The notes under the pieces were generated by a model. That model searched no databases. It was not told the DNA's origin and saw only the letters and a list, made by a program, of their open reading frames with translations. This document shows, one piece after another, positions 26,086 through 36,850 of a DNA stretch of 64,000 nucleotides. The stretch is from Pseudanabaena sp. FACHB-1998 (GTDB taxonomy: Bacteria > Cyanobacteriota > Cyanobacteriia > Pseudanabaenales > Pseudanabaenaceae): the NCBI RefSeq assembly GCF_014696355.1, contig NZ_JACJQA010000033.1, forward strand, positions 232,196 to 296,195. Direction: 5' to 3'. The translations under genes and the position numbers were made by a program. How positions within the stretch are numbered: position 1 is the stretch's first letter; every line of letters begins with the position of its first letter.

Positions 26086-26892
26086 ATGGTAACTATGTCT
26101 CAAGATATTTACGAAATCCTGAGTAAAACTCAAAGACAACGGGTAAGTGATGGCGCGATCGCCTCAATATTTGATCACTGCCCATCAACTTCGCGCAAAT
26201 TAATTTTAGTACTACCTCAACTAGGCGACTTCGATAGCCTCGAATATATCTGGTGGATTCAAAGGGAAATTGACAGAATTAAAGCTGAAGGAATTGCAGT
26301 TAGGGCTGTAGGCATAGGCGATCGCCAATCGGGAGAATATTTCTGTAAATTTACAGGTTTCGATCCTAGTTGGATGTTTATGGATCACACAGGAGAACTG
26401 CATCGGCAGCTAAAGCTCTATGCTGGACTAACCACTAAGTTTCCCTTGCTATCTTCGGGACAAAGCGCATGGGTAAACCTGATGCTGATGTGTGCGGGGA
26501 TTGGTAGCCAAGGCACATTAAGGGAAGTTTTTCGGGGATATAAAGGCGATCGCCATGCACCACAATTAATTGCCGATGAGGAAGTCATCAAAGCATCACC
26601 CTTACCACCCTTAAAAGGTTCTTTTTTTAAGTGGGCTGGGGGCTCAGGATTTCAGCGTCCCTTTGAGCTTGCCACCCTCCGCTTACGAAACATGACGGAA
26701 GTTCTAGGCAATTGGAACGGCTATGTCCCTGATGCCTCATACATGACTCAGCGGGGAGCGACATTCCTATTCGATGCTGAAGGCAAATTAATATACGAAC
26801 ATCGCGATCGCGGCATTCTCGGATTTGCCGCAAATCCGAGCTATCCATTAACATTCTTATTTCAAAAAGAATCATTGACAACAAGTAGATAA
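26086..26892 (+). CDS. Peroxiredoxin-like (AhpC/TSA) family protein lacking the peroxidatic cysteine
   Basis: 268 residues. I assign this to the AhpC/TSA-like cyanobacterial group from its overall thioredoxin-like layout (LILVLPQLGDFDSLEYIWWIQREIDRIKAEGIAVRAVGIGD, then GATFLFDAEGKLIYEHRDRG near the end). The position after the first strand, where PxxxTxxC is expected, reads PQLGDFDSLE and has no Cys. It is probably not a peroxidase. ATG at 26095 is an alternative start; 26086 nearly touches the upstream terminator. Confidence 0.7.
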   Translation: MVTMSQDIYEILSKTQRQRVSDGAIASIFDHCPSTSRKLILVLPQLGDFDSLEYIWWIQREIDRIKAEGIAVRAVGIGDRQSGEYFCKFTGFDPSWMFMDHTGELHRQLKLYAGLTTKFPLLSSGQSAWVNLMLMCAGIGSQGTLREVFRGYKGDRHAPQLIADEEVIKASPLPPLKGSFFKWAGGSGFQRPFELATLRLRNMTEVLGNWNGYVPDASYMTQRGATFLFDAEGKLIYEHRDRGILGFAANPSYPLTFLFQKESLTTSR

Positions 26893-26927
26893 ATGCTAGC
26901 TTTGCCCGCATTTATCTACTTGTTGTC
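26877..26927. terminator. Convergent terminator embedding both stop codons
   Basis: Perfect 20-nt arms GACAACAAGTAGATAAATGC around an 11-nt loop. TAA of the upstream gene and TAG of the S9 peptidase gene both lie in the arms, read in different frames. Confidence 0.85.
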
Positions 26928-28856
26928 GATTGCGATCGCCTCAATCTCATCCGCAGGGGTAAATCCAAAAATCTGGGAATAGAAATAGAACTCGCCATCA
27001 ATCGCCCGTTTGATATTTTCAGCTTTACGGAAGCCGTGCTGCTCGCCTTCAAAGGGAACGTAGGCAACAGGTAAACCCTTTTTGCGTAAAGCCTCCACCA
27101 TCATTTCCGCTTGATTGGGCGGCACGACTTTATCGTCTAAGCCTTGGAAAAAGGCGATCGCGCAGGATAGCTTATCGGTGAAATGAATCGGCGATCGCTG
27201 AATATATACATCCTTTTGTTCGGGATACTTACCGATCAAACTATCGAGATAGCGGGATTCAAATTTATGGGTATCGGTGGCAAGAGCTTCGAGATCACAA
27301 ATGCCGTAATGACTTGCCCCTGCTTTAAACTCATCGCGAAAGGTCAAAGCACAAAGGGTAGTATAACCACCCGCACTGCCGCCCGAAATCGCTAAGCGAT
27401 CGCCATCGACTAAACCCTTATCCGCAAGGAATTTCGCACCATTGGCGCAATCATCCACATCGACAATTCCCCAATTGCCCTTGAGGCGATCGCGATATTC
27501 GCGACCATAGCCTGTGCTACCGCCATAGTTGACATCTAGCACCGCAAAGCCGCGACTCGTCCAATATTGAATGCCAAGGCTCAAACTTCCTGAAGTGGAT
27601 GCGGTCGGGCCGCCATGGATTTCGACTAATAGCGGTGGTTTCTCACTGGGTTCCGCTTGAAAGTCTTTATTTTTTGGCAGATAGAATAAACCATGAGCCG
27701 TCTTCCCATTCTCCGTAGGGAATTCCACAGCCTGTGCCGCCGAAATATAGGCGGGGTCAAGCTGTAGGTCAGAAGCATTCCGTACTTTTTGCCAAGTTCC
27801 CTTGGTGACATCTAGCAAAACGATCGCCGACGATTCAGTTGCCGAGCCACCGTGAAAGACAGCGTGATTGCCTTCGCAATGGATGCCTGAAATGGAAGTA
27901 AAGGGTAATGCAATCTCTTGTAAACCTGCTTGGAGATTGGCAGGATCGAGAATGGCTAAATGGGATTTACCATGCTGCGTATAGGAGCAGAGGATTTTAC
28001 CATCCCCAGTAAAGTCATAGGTAGACATCCCAAACACCCATTGCGGCAAACCAAACTCCGCTTCCATCGGTGCTAGAGCTTGAATCGTAAGGTCATCTGC
28101 GGCGCGATAGAGATTCCACCAACCAGTGCGATCGCTAACAAAATAGAGATTGCCATCGGGCGACCATCGAGGCTGAAAAATCGATTCCTGCTCACCACCA
28201 GCTACTAATTGTGGATTCTGAATTGCAAGAACCCCTACTTCCGTTTCTACTAAATCGGCAACCCATAGTTCTGTTCCATCCCAAGGCATATTTGGATGAT
28301 TCCAACTAATCCAAGCCAGCCTATCACCCGTAGAATTCAAGCAAGGCGAAGCGTAGAAATCTGCACCCTTAACTAAGACTTGAATATCTTCCCCATTGCT
28401 GGTGTTTACCGCCACTAAGGTATTAATCGGTTCGCCCTCTGCGGTATGGTCTTCACGCACGCAAATCAATTTGCCATAGAGCCGACTCCACACAAAATCC
28501 GCATAACGATAGGCACTTTCACTAGTCAAAGGCTTACAAGAACCGCCGCCAACTTTGCGATAGATACAGCGATCGCTAAAGTTCGAGAAATAAATCCGTC
28601 CATCATCTACCAAATATTCACCACCGCCATATTCATGCACTAGCGATCGCACGTTTAAGGTTGCCGAGGTCATCTCGCGATAGTTACCTTCGCTGTCGTA
28701 GCGCATAATCACATTACGCCCCCCTTCTGTTGGTCTACCTTCATTCCAATAGACATAACCACCATCAATGGCGATCGCGCCGAGACGAATACTACTAGAA
28801 ACAATCAAATCGGAACTAATCGGCGATTTCCAAGAACCGTAGGGAGACGTTGCCAT
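26916..28856 (-). CDS. S9 family prolyl oligopeptidase / acylaminoacyl peptidase
   Basis: 646 residues. N-terminal WD40-like beta propeller (~1-380, repeated PRWSPDGNLYFVSD and similar) and C-terminal alpha/beta hydrolase. The nucleophile elbow is GGSAGG with Ser494; the catalytic His is in GEQHGF; the Asp is likely in FFQGLDDKVVPP. HGGPTAS upstream forms the oxyanion region. Family members cleave short peptides or N-acylated residues in the cytosol. No signal peptide. Confidence 0.92.
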   Translation of the reverse strand: MATSPYGSWKSPISSDLIVSSSIRLGAIAIDGGYVYWNEGRPTEGGRNVIMRYDSEGNYREMTSATLNVRSLVHEYGGGEYLVDDGRIYFSNFSDRCIYRKVGGGSCKPLTSESAYRYADFVWSRLYGKLICVREDHTAEGEPINTLVAVNTSNGEDIQVLVKGADFYASPCLNSTGDRLAWISWNHPNMPWDGTELWVADLVETEVGVLAIQNPQLVAGGEQESIFQPRWSPDGNLYFVSDRTGWWNLYRAADDLTIQALAPMEAEFGLPQWVFGMSTYDFTGDGKILCSYTQHGKSHLAILDPANLQAGLQEIALPFTSISGIHCEGNHAVFHGGSATESSAIVLLDVTKGTWQKVRNASDLQLDPAYISAAQAVEFPTENGKTAHGLFYLPKNKDFQAEPSEKPPLLVEIHGGPTASTSGSLSLGIQYWTSRGFAVLDVNYGGSTGYGREYRDRLKGNWGIVDVDDCANGAKFLADKGLVDGDRLAISGGSAGGYTTLCALTFRDEFKAGASHYGICDLEALATDTHKFESRYLDSLIGKYPEQKDVYIQRSPIHFTDKLSCAIAFFQGLDDKVVPPNQAEMMVEALRKKGLPVAYVPFEGEQHGFRKAENIKRAIDGEFYFYSQIFGFTPADEIEAIAIDNK

Positions 28857-28999
28857 GAGTTTTACTAAAGTTTTTATATCTATAAAAGCCCATATTATTA
28901 TAGCGATTGTGCGAAGAACAAGATGGGTAAGTAATTAGAGTAACTTTAAAATCTAAGATTAAGTAGCTCTCGCAAAACTTGCTAGGATTAGTCATATAG

Positions 29000-31191
<2,192 letters not shown>

Positions 31192-31232
31192 TTGCAAAAT
31201 AGTTACATTAGATGTGTTATATTAACAAATGC

Positions 31233-31306
31233 GGCAGCTTGGCTCAGGTGGTTAGAGCGACGGTCTCATAATCCGTAGGTCCCGGGTTCAAATCCCGGAG
31301 CTGCTA
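31233..31306 (+). tRNA. tRNA-Met (CAT)
   Basis: 74 nt cloverleaf. Acceptor GGCAGCT/AGCTGCT (one G-T pair), D stem GCTC/GAGC, anticodon CAT at 31267-31269 in loop CTCATAA, T arm CCGGG-TTCAAAT-CCCGG, discriminator A, no encoded CCA. D loop AGGTGGTTA and the stem resemble elongator tRNA-Met; a lysidine-modified tRNA-Ile cannot be strictly excluded. Position 31-39 of the anticodon stem is a T-T mismatch. Confidence 0.93.
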
Positions 31307-31400
31307 TATAAGATAAACATCGGTGATGCACAGCAACGCCGATGTTTTTTGTTCATGATAGTATGTAGACAATTTACTCCCTAACGCAAAGGACAAGATT

Positions 31401-32168
31401 ATGGGATTACTCGATCGCATTGGTATGGTGGTCAAGTCCAATGTAAATGCAATGGTTACGGCTGCTGAAGATCCTGAAAAAATTCTGGAGCAATCAATCA
31501 TTGATATGCAAGAAGACTTGGTGCAATTGCGCCAAGCCGTCGCACAGTCAATGGCAGCCCTCAAACGCCAAGAGCAACAATATAATCAAAGTGCAACCCA
31601 ATCCCAAGAATGGGAGAAGCGTGCCATGCTAGCGCTTCAAAAGGGGGATGACAACCTAGCCAGAGAAGCTCTAAGTCGCAAGAAAACCCATGCTGATGCC
31701 GCAGCCACTTTAAAGGTTGGCTTGGATCAGCAAACCACTCAAGTAGATTCTCTTAAGAAAAATCTAATTGCGATCGAAGGCAAGATCTCTGAGGCAAAAA
31801 CCAAGAAAGAGATGCTCAAGGCTCGTTTGCAATCGGCTAAGGCTCAAGAGAATCTCAATAACATGCTCGGCAAAGTCAATACTAACTCTGCGGCAGCAAC
31901 TTTTGAGAGAATGGAAGAGCGCGTGCTAATGGCTGAGGCTAAGGCTAGTGCAAGTTCTGAGCTTGGGATGGACAATCTCGAATCTCAGTTTGCTCAGTTA
32001 GAGGCTGGTAGTGGTGTTGATGATGAACTCGCCGCCCTCAAAGCCAAAATGTTGACGAGTAGCCCTGCCCCTCAAGGTGCATTACCTCCATCGGATGCCT
32101 CCAAGCCAACAGTTGGAGCAGCGATCGATGCAGAACTAGAAGCTCTACGTCGCCAAATGGGTAACTAA
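31401..32168 (+). CDS. vipp1: Vipp1/IM30 (PspA family) membrane-remodelling protein
   Basis: 255 residues. MGLLDRIGMVVKSNVNAM is the amphipathic membrane-binding helix of the ESCRT-III-like PspA/Vipp1 family, followed by long coiled-coil helices to ~215. A flexible Pro/Ser linker and a C-terminal helix (IDAELEALRRQMG) distinguish Vipp1 from PspA. It forms rings and rods needed for thylakoid biogenesis and membrane protection. SD AAAGGA precedes ATG. Monocistronic. Confidence 0.93.
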   Translation: MGLLDRIGMVVKSNVNAMVTAAEDPEKILEQSIIDMQEDLVQLRQAVAQSMAALKRQEQQYNQSATQSQEWEKRAMLALQKGDDNLAREALSRKKTHADAAATLKVGLDQQTTQVDSLKKNLIAIEGKISEAKTKKEMLKARLQSAKAQENLNNMLGKVNTNSAAATFERMEERVLMAEAKASASSELGMDNLESQFAQLEAGSGVDDELAALKAKMLTSSPAPQGALPPSDASKPTVGAAIDAELEALRRQMGN

Positions 32169-32246
32169 ATGTAGGATGCGTTAGTGCAACGTAACGCATC
32201 AATTTGGTAGAGATGAGGTGTTACGCGATCGTTAACCTATCTTCTC

Positions 32247-32309
32247 CTTCCCACCCAAGAAATAGTGGTGCGGCGCTTCGCGCCGCACCACTATTTCTTG
32301 GGTGGGAAG
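32247..32309 (+). repeat. Perfect palindrome 30+3+30
   Basis: CTTCCCACCCAAGAAATAGT... core TGCGGCGC-TTC-GCGCCGCA; class CCCAAGAA. Probable terminator after vipp1. Confidence 0.88.
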
Positions 32310-32318
32310 TAAAGTAAC

Positions 32319-32426
32319 GTTTTCTAGCAATTCACAAAAGTGTTGTAACACTTTTGTGAATTGCTAGAAAACCAAACCCAGTAAAGTTTTTCAAAACTAA
32401 AAATGGCGCAGCCATTTTTAGTTTTG
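32319..32426. repeat. Two-hairpin composite repeat, class C
   Basis: Palindrome 1 at 32319-32372 (26-nt arms, ...AAAAGTGTT-GT-AACACTTTT...), spacer ACCAAACCCAGTAAAG, palindrome 2 at 32392-32426 (CAAAACTAAAAATGGC-GCA-...). Followed by TTTTGGTATT. A decayed copy with the same order and spacer lies at 45758-45860. Confidence 0.8.
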
Positions 32427-32429
32427 GTA

Positions 32430-32912
32430 TTATTTAAGCCAATCTTCGAGACTGGTGGTTAACTTGCCTGTAATTTGCGCCGTGAGTTGATCACGTTTTT
32501 GCTTACGTTGCCATTTTTGGAACTGCTTTTCGTATTCTTCGCTATCAGTTTGATAGGTTCCCCAAGCGTCTAACGCTACCGCTAAGCCCCAAAATAATAG
32601 TGGATAAACAGCCCAACCAATTTTGCCAGAGGTCACTAAGTTCAAGGCGACTAAAAAGGAATTAACGATCGCATATTTAAGAACATTTGACTGAAAAGAT
32701 TTTTTCTTATACTTATCAAATTCCACTTGCTCCTTACGCACCCCTTGGGTGGATTGCCATTCCTGCACTGCGGCTAGAAAGTCAGTTTCACTTACCCCCA
32801 TATCTGAGGCTATTTCGTATACCTGCTTTTTAGTTAGGTTTTGCCCATTAGGTCTCTTGGCTAGAGCATAACGAAGAATTTGATCAACCTGTTCATCTGA
32901 ATAAGTATCCAT
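32430..32912 (-). CDS. 2TM-domain membrane protein
   Basis: 160 residues. An N-terminal helical region (DEQVDQILRYALAKR...VYEIASDMGVSETDFLAAVQEW) resembles a winged or SHOCT-like helical module; then two transmembrane helices (~85-120) and a charged C-terminal coiled coil, a typical 2TM arrangement. ATG 32912 is chosen because GGAGG lies exactly 5 nt before it; the upstream ATG at 32924 is inside a hairpin. Function unknown. Confidence 0.8.
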   Translation of the reverse strand: MDTYSDEQVDQILRYALAKRPNGQNLTKKQVYEIASDMGVSETDFLAAVQEWQSTQGVRKEQVEFDKYKKKSFQSNVLKYAIVNSFLVALNLVTSGKIGWAVYPLLFWGLAVALDAWGTYQTDSEEYEKQFQKWQRKQKRDQLTAQITGKLTTSLEDWLK

Positions 32913-32922
32913 AGATTCCTCC

Positions 32923-32959
32923 ATAATTAAAACTAGCCCCGAAGGCTAGTTTTAATTAT
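32923..32959 (-). terminator. Hairpin between idi and the 2TM gene
   Basis: ATAATTAAAACTAGCC, loop CCGAA, perfect complement. It contains the idi stop codon and ends just before the SD of the 2TM gene, so it may terminate idi or attenuate read-through. Confidence 0.75.
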
Positions 32960-33504
32960 CTTAGTTCAGCAATGAAGCGATCGCAGCAATCGCGCAACCA
33001 ATAGGTATAGGATTCGGGATGTTGTTTGATATCTGCTTGCAAAGAGTCTAAATCTATCCATTTCCAAGCATCGGCTTCCTCTGGGTTGAGCGTGGGCTGG
33101 CGATCGCTATATCCGACAAATACATGATCAAATTCATACTCAGTTAAGCCATTATCTAATTCGGCTCGATAGATAAAGCTAAATAATTCTTGCAGTTCGC
33201 AGTCAAAGCCCATTTCTTCTAGCAAACGACGGTGGGCGGCAGCTAAAGTTGTTTCCTCATCGCGAGGATGGCTACAGCAGGTATTTGTCCAGAGTCCTCC
33301 TGAGTGGTACTTATGCTTGGCACGTCTTTGGAGCAGAAGCTGCCTTTGCGAGTTTAATACAAAAATCGAAAATGCTCGATGTAATAAACCTTCACGGTGA
33401 GCTTGTAATTTTTCAGCAATTCCAATTTGGCGATCGCTAGCATCCACTAAGATAATTTTTTCTTCTAATAGATCTAGACTAGCTAATTCTCTAGTTGCAT
33501 TCAT
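32956..33504 (-). CDS. idi: Isopentenyl-diphosphate delta-isomerase, type I (Nudix)
   Basis: 182 residues from ATG 33504. Nudix fold with LLHRAFSIFVLN, WTNTCCSHP (catalytic Cys), AAHRRLLEEMGF (Nudix helix) and TEYEFDHVFVG (metal-binding and catalytic Glu). Interconverts IPP and DMAPP for carotenoids, chlorophyll phytol and quinones. From memory, many model cyanobacteria use the unrelated type II FMN enzyme, so type I here is notable. Upstream region carries a hairpin (33517-33562). Confidence 0.9.
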   Translation of the reverse strand: MNATRELASLDLLEEKIILVDASDRQIGIAEKLQAHREGLLHRAFSIFVLNSQRQLLLQRRAKHKYHSGGLWTNTCCSHPRDEETTLAAAHRRLLEEMGFDCELQELFSFIYRAELDNGLTEYEFDHVFVGYSDRQPTLNPEEADAWKWIDLDSLQADIKQHPESYTYWLRDCCDRFIAELR

Positions 33505-33516
33505 AAAAATCAAAAA

Positions 33517-33562
33517 ATAATATTTTAAAAGCCCTGATTTTGCAAAGCTTTTAAAATATTAT
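33517..33562. repeat. AT-rich hairpin in a divergent promoter region
   Basis: ATAATATTTTAAAAGC, 14-nt loop, perfect complement. Lies between idi (-) and the Uma2 gene (+); may be a transcript-end structure or operator. Confidence 0.6.
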
Positions 33563-33660
33563 CTGGTTTTGTTCAGAGCATGACAGACGATCGCCCCAAA
33601 GACCATGACTCAGCGCTTGTGATAAAATCGGGCTGTAGGCTCAAAACCTTACCTAAAACT

Positions 33661-34236
33661 ATGAATTCTTTAACGATCAGCTTAGAATCTGTTATTGAAC
33701 TTACAGATGAACAGTTTTTTCAACTCTGTCGCAAAAATAGCGATCTAAGAATGGAGCGAAATGCTCAAGGGGATATCACAATTATGGCTCCAGAAGGTGG
33801 TGGTACAGGGATGCGAAGTGCCAGCATTACTACAGATCTAGGAATTTGGAATCGTAAAACTAAGTTAGGCTTTATTTTTGGATCGTCAACGGGTTTTAAA
33901 CTCCCCAATGGGAGCGATCGCTCTCCTGATGCTTCATGGATCTTGAAAGAGCGTTGGGAAGCACTAACGACCGAGCAACAGTCTAAGTTTGCGCCCATTT
34001 GTCCAGATTTTGTAGTTGAATTGATGTCGCCTAGCGATAACTTGAAGGTTACGCAAGCGAAGATGCAGGAATATCAAGATAATGGTGCAAGGCTTGGTTG
34101 GCTGATTAATCGCAAAGATCGTGAAGTGGAAGTTTATCGTATTGGGAAGTCTAAGGAAGTTTTGCAAAATCCAAATTCTCTCTCTGGGGAAGATGTCTTA
34201 CCTGAGTTTGTTTTGAGTCTTGCGGAAATTTGGTAA
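33661..34236 (+). CDS. Uma2 family (DUF820) putative restriction endonuclease
   Basis: 191 residues from ATG 33661, the usual Uma2 start (MNSLTISLESVIELTDEQFFQLC). PD-(D/E)xK-like core: SDRSPDASWILKERW, then FVVELMSPSDNLKVTQAKMQEY and GARLGWLINRKDREVEVY. Members are extremely abundant in cyanobacteria; their role is not established. ATG at 33580 is possible but adds a non-conserved stretch. Followed 35 nt later by the NACHT-GUN4 gene, likely the same transcript. Confidence 0.88.
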   Translation: MNSLTISLESVIELTDEQFFQLCRKNSDLRMERNAQGDITIMAPEGGGTGMRSASITTDLGIWNRKTKLGFIFGSSTGFKLPNGSDRSPDASWILKERWEALTTEQQSKFAPICPDFVVELMSPSDNLKVTQAKMQEYQDNGARLGWLINRKDREVEVYRIGKSKEVLQNPNSLSGEDVLPEFVLSLAEIW

Positions 34237-34271
34237 CAGAATATATTGAATAGGCGATCGCCCTAAGCACC

Positions 34272-36599
34272 ATGACTCAAGAGCCAGAATCAAAATCAAA
34301 ACTAACCTTGCAGGAACAGATTGTTGATCTTTTATTTAAGGCGACGCAAACAGGTGGGGTGGGCATTGGTGGTGTTCATGCATTTTGGATATTGTTTAAG
34401 GAGAGTGATATTCCTAAAGCGATCGCTTCAGCAGTCATTGGTGTAGGTATTTCCTATGCTGCGAAATTGCTGCAACCTATTCATAAGGGGACTGAAGAAC
34501 GCTTAGACAGACTTGGTATTGCTATCAATGATGGGATCAGTCATGTTGGTGGAGCGGTTGTTGCAAAAGTAACCTCAGTTGAGGATCGCTATTTTGAGGC
34601 ACAGGCAGCGGATTGTGAGCTTTGTAGAACTGAGGGGGTTGGCAAAATTGATCGCATTGCCACACCGATGTTAGAGGATGTGTTTGTGCGATTGAGCCTG
34701 AATTTGAACATGGGGACGGCGGGATTTCGCAATGAGCAGAAATTAGCTAGGTTAATGAGATCTGAAAACTTTAATAAAGAAGTTAATCAAGAAGACTTAG
34801 AGGATAGGTTCACGGTTGATATTTGGGAACTGTTAGCAAAAGCAAAAAATGATTCGATTTATCGGCAAATTGCGATTTTGGCTTGGGGCGGCTTTGGTAA
34901 AACGACACTCTTGCGCCATGTTACCTATCGCCTATGTCGCAATAAACAGAATGAAAATCAAAAGCATGACGTACCTCACTTTGTACCTGTGTTGTTGCTA
35001 TTACGGAAGTATCGTGATTTGCTCACGCAAGAAAATCCTGAAGATTTACCAACGATCATCGAGAAGCATCATCTTCCTAGCCTGAATGCTAGTTTGCAAA
35101 TGCCGACAAATTGGGCGCGGGATTTGCTCAATAAAGGCAGGATGATGATTTTGTTGGATGGATTTGATGAGGTTCCTAAATTACAGCGCCCATTGTTGTC
35201 TCGGTGGTTAAACACGCAAATGCGGAACTATCCTAAGTCAGTATTTATTTTGTCATCACGTCCCAAAGCATATATTGAACAAGGTTTTGATGATGATCGA
35301 TTAGATTTAAAATCAGTGTTTCATGTTCAGCCGTTTACGATCAAGCAGATTCAGGAATTTGTGAATAAATGGTATTGGTGTCAAGAATATTATGGCTGTG
35401 GCAAAATGGACTCTCCCGCAGTTCGCAAAGAAGCAACGGATGCGGCAAATGAGTTGTTAGGGCAAATTGCTAATCGTGAGGAATTAACAAAATTAGCAAG
35501 TAATCCCTTGTTGCTGACCATGATTGCTCGGTTTCATCGTTGCTATCCAAGTGCGGAACTCCCTAAACGGAGAGGCGATCTTTATCAGGAAATCTGTAAG
35601 TTGCAATTAAAGGATCGTCCCATGGCGCGGCAGTTAGAGACGATGCTCACGGATGGCGATGCACAAGTAATCTTGCAAATGCTGGCATTAGAGATGATGC
35701 AGCAAAAGGAGGAACGGATAGATCGTGAGCTTTTGATAGCGAGACTAGATGATTATTTGTCCATACAGGATGAAACTGTTGAGACGAATGAGTTTCTCAA
35801 ACAAGTAGAAGAGATTAGTGAATTGCTAGTACAGAAAGATGACGAGCTGGAGTTTTCACATTTAAGTTTTCAAGAGTTTCTAGCGGCAATGGAAATTATT
35901 CGCACCAATCAAGAAAGTATTCTGCATTCACATTTCCACGATGATTGGTGGAAGCAGGTAATTTTGTTGTATGTGAGTAAGGTTAAGAAACCTAGCAATC
36001 TAATTAAAACCGCGCTAGATGCAGGGGCGATCGATTTGGCTTTGGCTTGCACTCAGGAAACGAGGAAGCAGATTGATGCAAATGTCAAAAAGGATTTACA
36101 AGCTCTAGAAGAACAACGTCAGTTACAAGCGGTAGAAATTGAGGTTAAAAATTCTCTCTATCAACAATTGGAAGAATATCTCGAAAATCAGCAATGGTAT
36201 GAGGCGGATCAGGAAACTTGGGAACTGATACTTAAGGTGACGGAGCGAGAGGAAGAGGGATGGGTGAGAGCAGAAGATATTAAAAATTTCCCTTGCGAGG
36301 ATTTATTAACTCTAGATCGCCTGTGGGTGGAATATAGCAAGAAACATGGATTTGAGTTTGGCTTTAGCGTTCAGAAGCAGATTTATGTCGAGTTGGGTGG
36401 TAAGCTAGATTTTAGTTATCCGAGTGATGAGATTTGGGATAAATTTTGCGATCGCACTGCATGGAAAAGCGAGGGTAAATGGGTAGACTATCCCGATCAA
36501 TTTTTTAAGAATAATTTTATGTGTGTGAAGGGACACCTCCCCGTGTATGTGGGGTTGGTGGAAGTGCGAGGGGTTCTTTTCTCGCATCGAGACTTGTGA
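34272..36599 (+). CDS. NACHT-family STAND NTPase with C-terminal GUN4 domain
   Basis: 775 residues. A hydrophobic N-terminal segment (~25-75, GVGIGGVHAFWILF...AIASAVIGVGISYA) may bind membrane or act as an effector module; then a helical region. The NACHT NTPase has Walker A GGFGKTT (~residue 205) and Walker B MMILLDGFDEVP (~293). A winged-helix/helical part with HLSFQEFLAA closes it (~530). Residues ~630-760 match GUN4: WYEADQETWELILKVTEREEEGW, FPCEDLLTLDRLWVEYS and FGFSVQKQIYVELGG. GUN4 binds tetrapyrroles and activates Mg-chelatase. I infer tetrapyrrole-sensing signalling or defence. STAND proteins are often antiphage sensors. Confidence 0.88.
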   Translation: MTQEPESKSKLTLQEQIVDLLFKATQTGGVGIGGVHAFWILFKESDIPKAIASAVIGVGISYAAKLLQPIHKGTEERLDRLGIAINDGISHVGGAVVAKVTSVEDRYFEAQAADCELCRTEGVGKIDRIATPMLEDVFVRLSLNLNMGTAGFRNEQKLARLMRSENFNKEVNQEDLEDRFTVDIWELLAKAKNDSIYRQIAILAWGGFGKTTLLRHVTYRLCRNKQNENQKHDVPHFVPVLLLLRKYRDLLTQENPEDLPTIIEKHHLPSLNASLQMPTNWARDLLNKGRMMILLDGFDEVPKLQRPLLSRWLNTQMRNYPKSVFILSSRPKAYIEQGFDDDRLDLKSVFHVQPFTIKQIQEFVNKWYWCQEYYGCGKMDSPAVRKEATDAANELLGQIANREELTKLASNPLLLTMIARFHRCYPSAELPKRRGDLYQEICKLQLKDRPMARQLETMLTDGDAQVILQMLALEMMQQKEERIDRELLIARLDDYLSIQDETVETNEFLKQVEEISELLVQKDDELEFSHLSFQEFLAAMEIIRTNQESILHSHFHDDWWKQVILLYVSKVKKPSNLIKTALDAGAIDLALACTQETRKQIDANVKKDLQALEEQRQLQAVEIEVKNSLYQQLEEYLENQQWYEADQETWELILKVTEREEEGWVRAEDIKNFPCEDLLTLDRLWVEYSKKHGFEFGFSVQKQIYVELGGKLDFSYPSDEIWDKFCDRTAWKSEGKWVDYPDQFFKNNFMCVKGHLPVYVGLVEVRGVLFSHRDL

Positions 36600-36744
36600 A
36601 CTGTAGCAGATAACGATTACAGTTCAATATTAAGCTTTTGTTACAATCCCATTTCTACGACATAATCAGCCTTCCAGGACTTTTGTTACCTGTCACCAGA
36701 GGCAAGGAAAAAGGAAAAAGGAAAGGTGAATAATCTTTAAGCCA

Positions 36745-36809
36745 AGATCCCCGACTTTTTCTGTAAATTTACAGATGGTCTTTGCTAGTGCAGAAAAAGT
36801 CGGGGATCT
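36745..36809. repeat. REP-like hairpin beside the transposase gene
   Basis: 19-nt perfect arms AGATCCCCGACTTTTTCTG with a 27-nt loop that contains its own small palindrome (CTGTAAATTTACAG). It is flanked by AAGGAAAAAGG-type sequence in both orientations. Confidence 0.7.
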
Positions 36810-36850
36810 GAATCTCCACTTTTTCCTATTGCCTTTTAACTTTTTCCTTG

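Noticed and set aside
33580..33660. Upstream start for the Uma2 gene
   Set aside because: The added 27 residues are unlike family N-termini; ATG 33661 gives the usual start.
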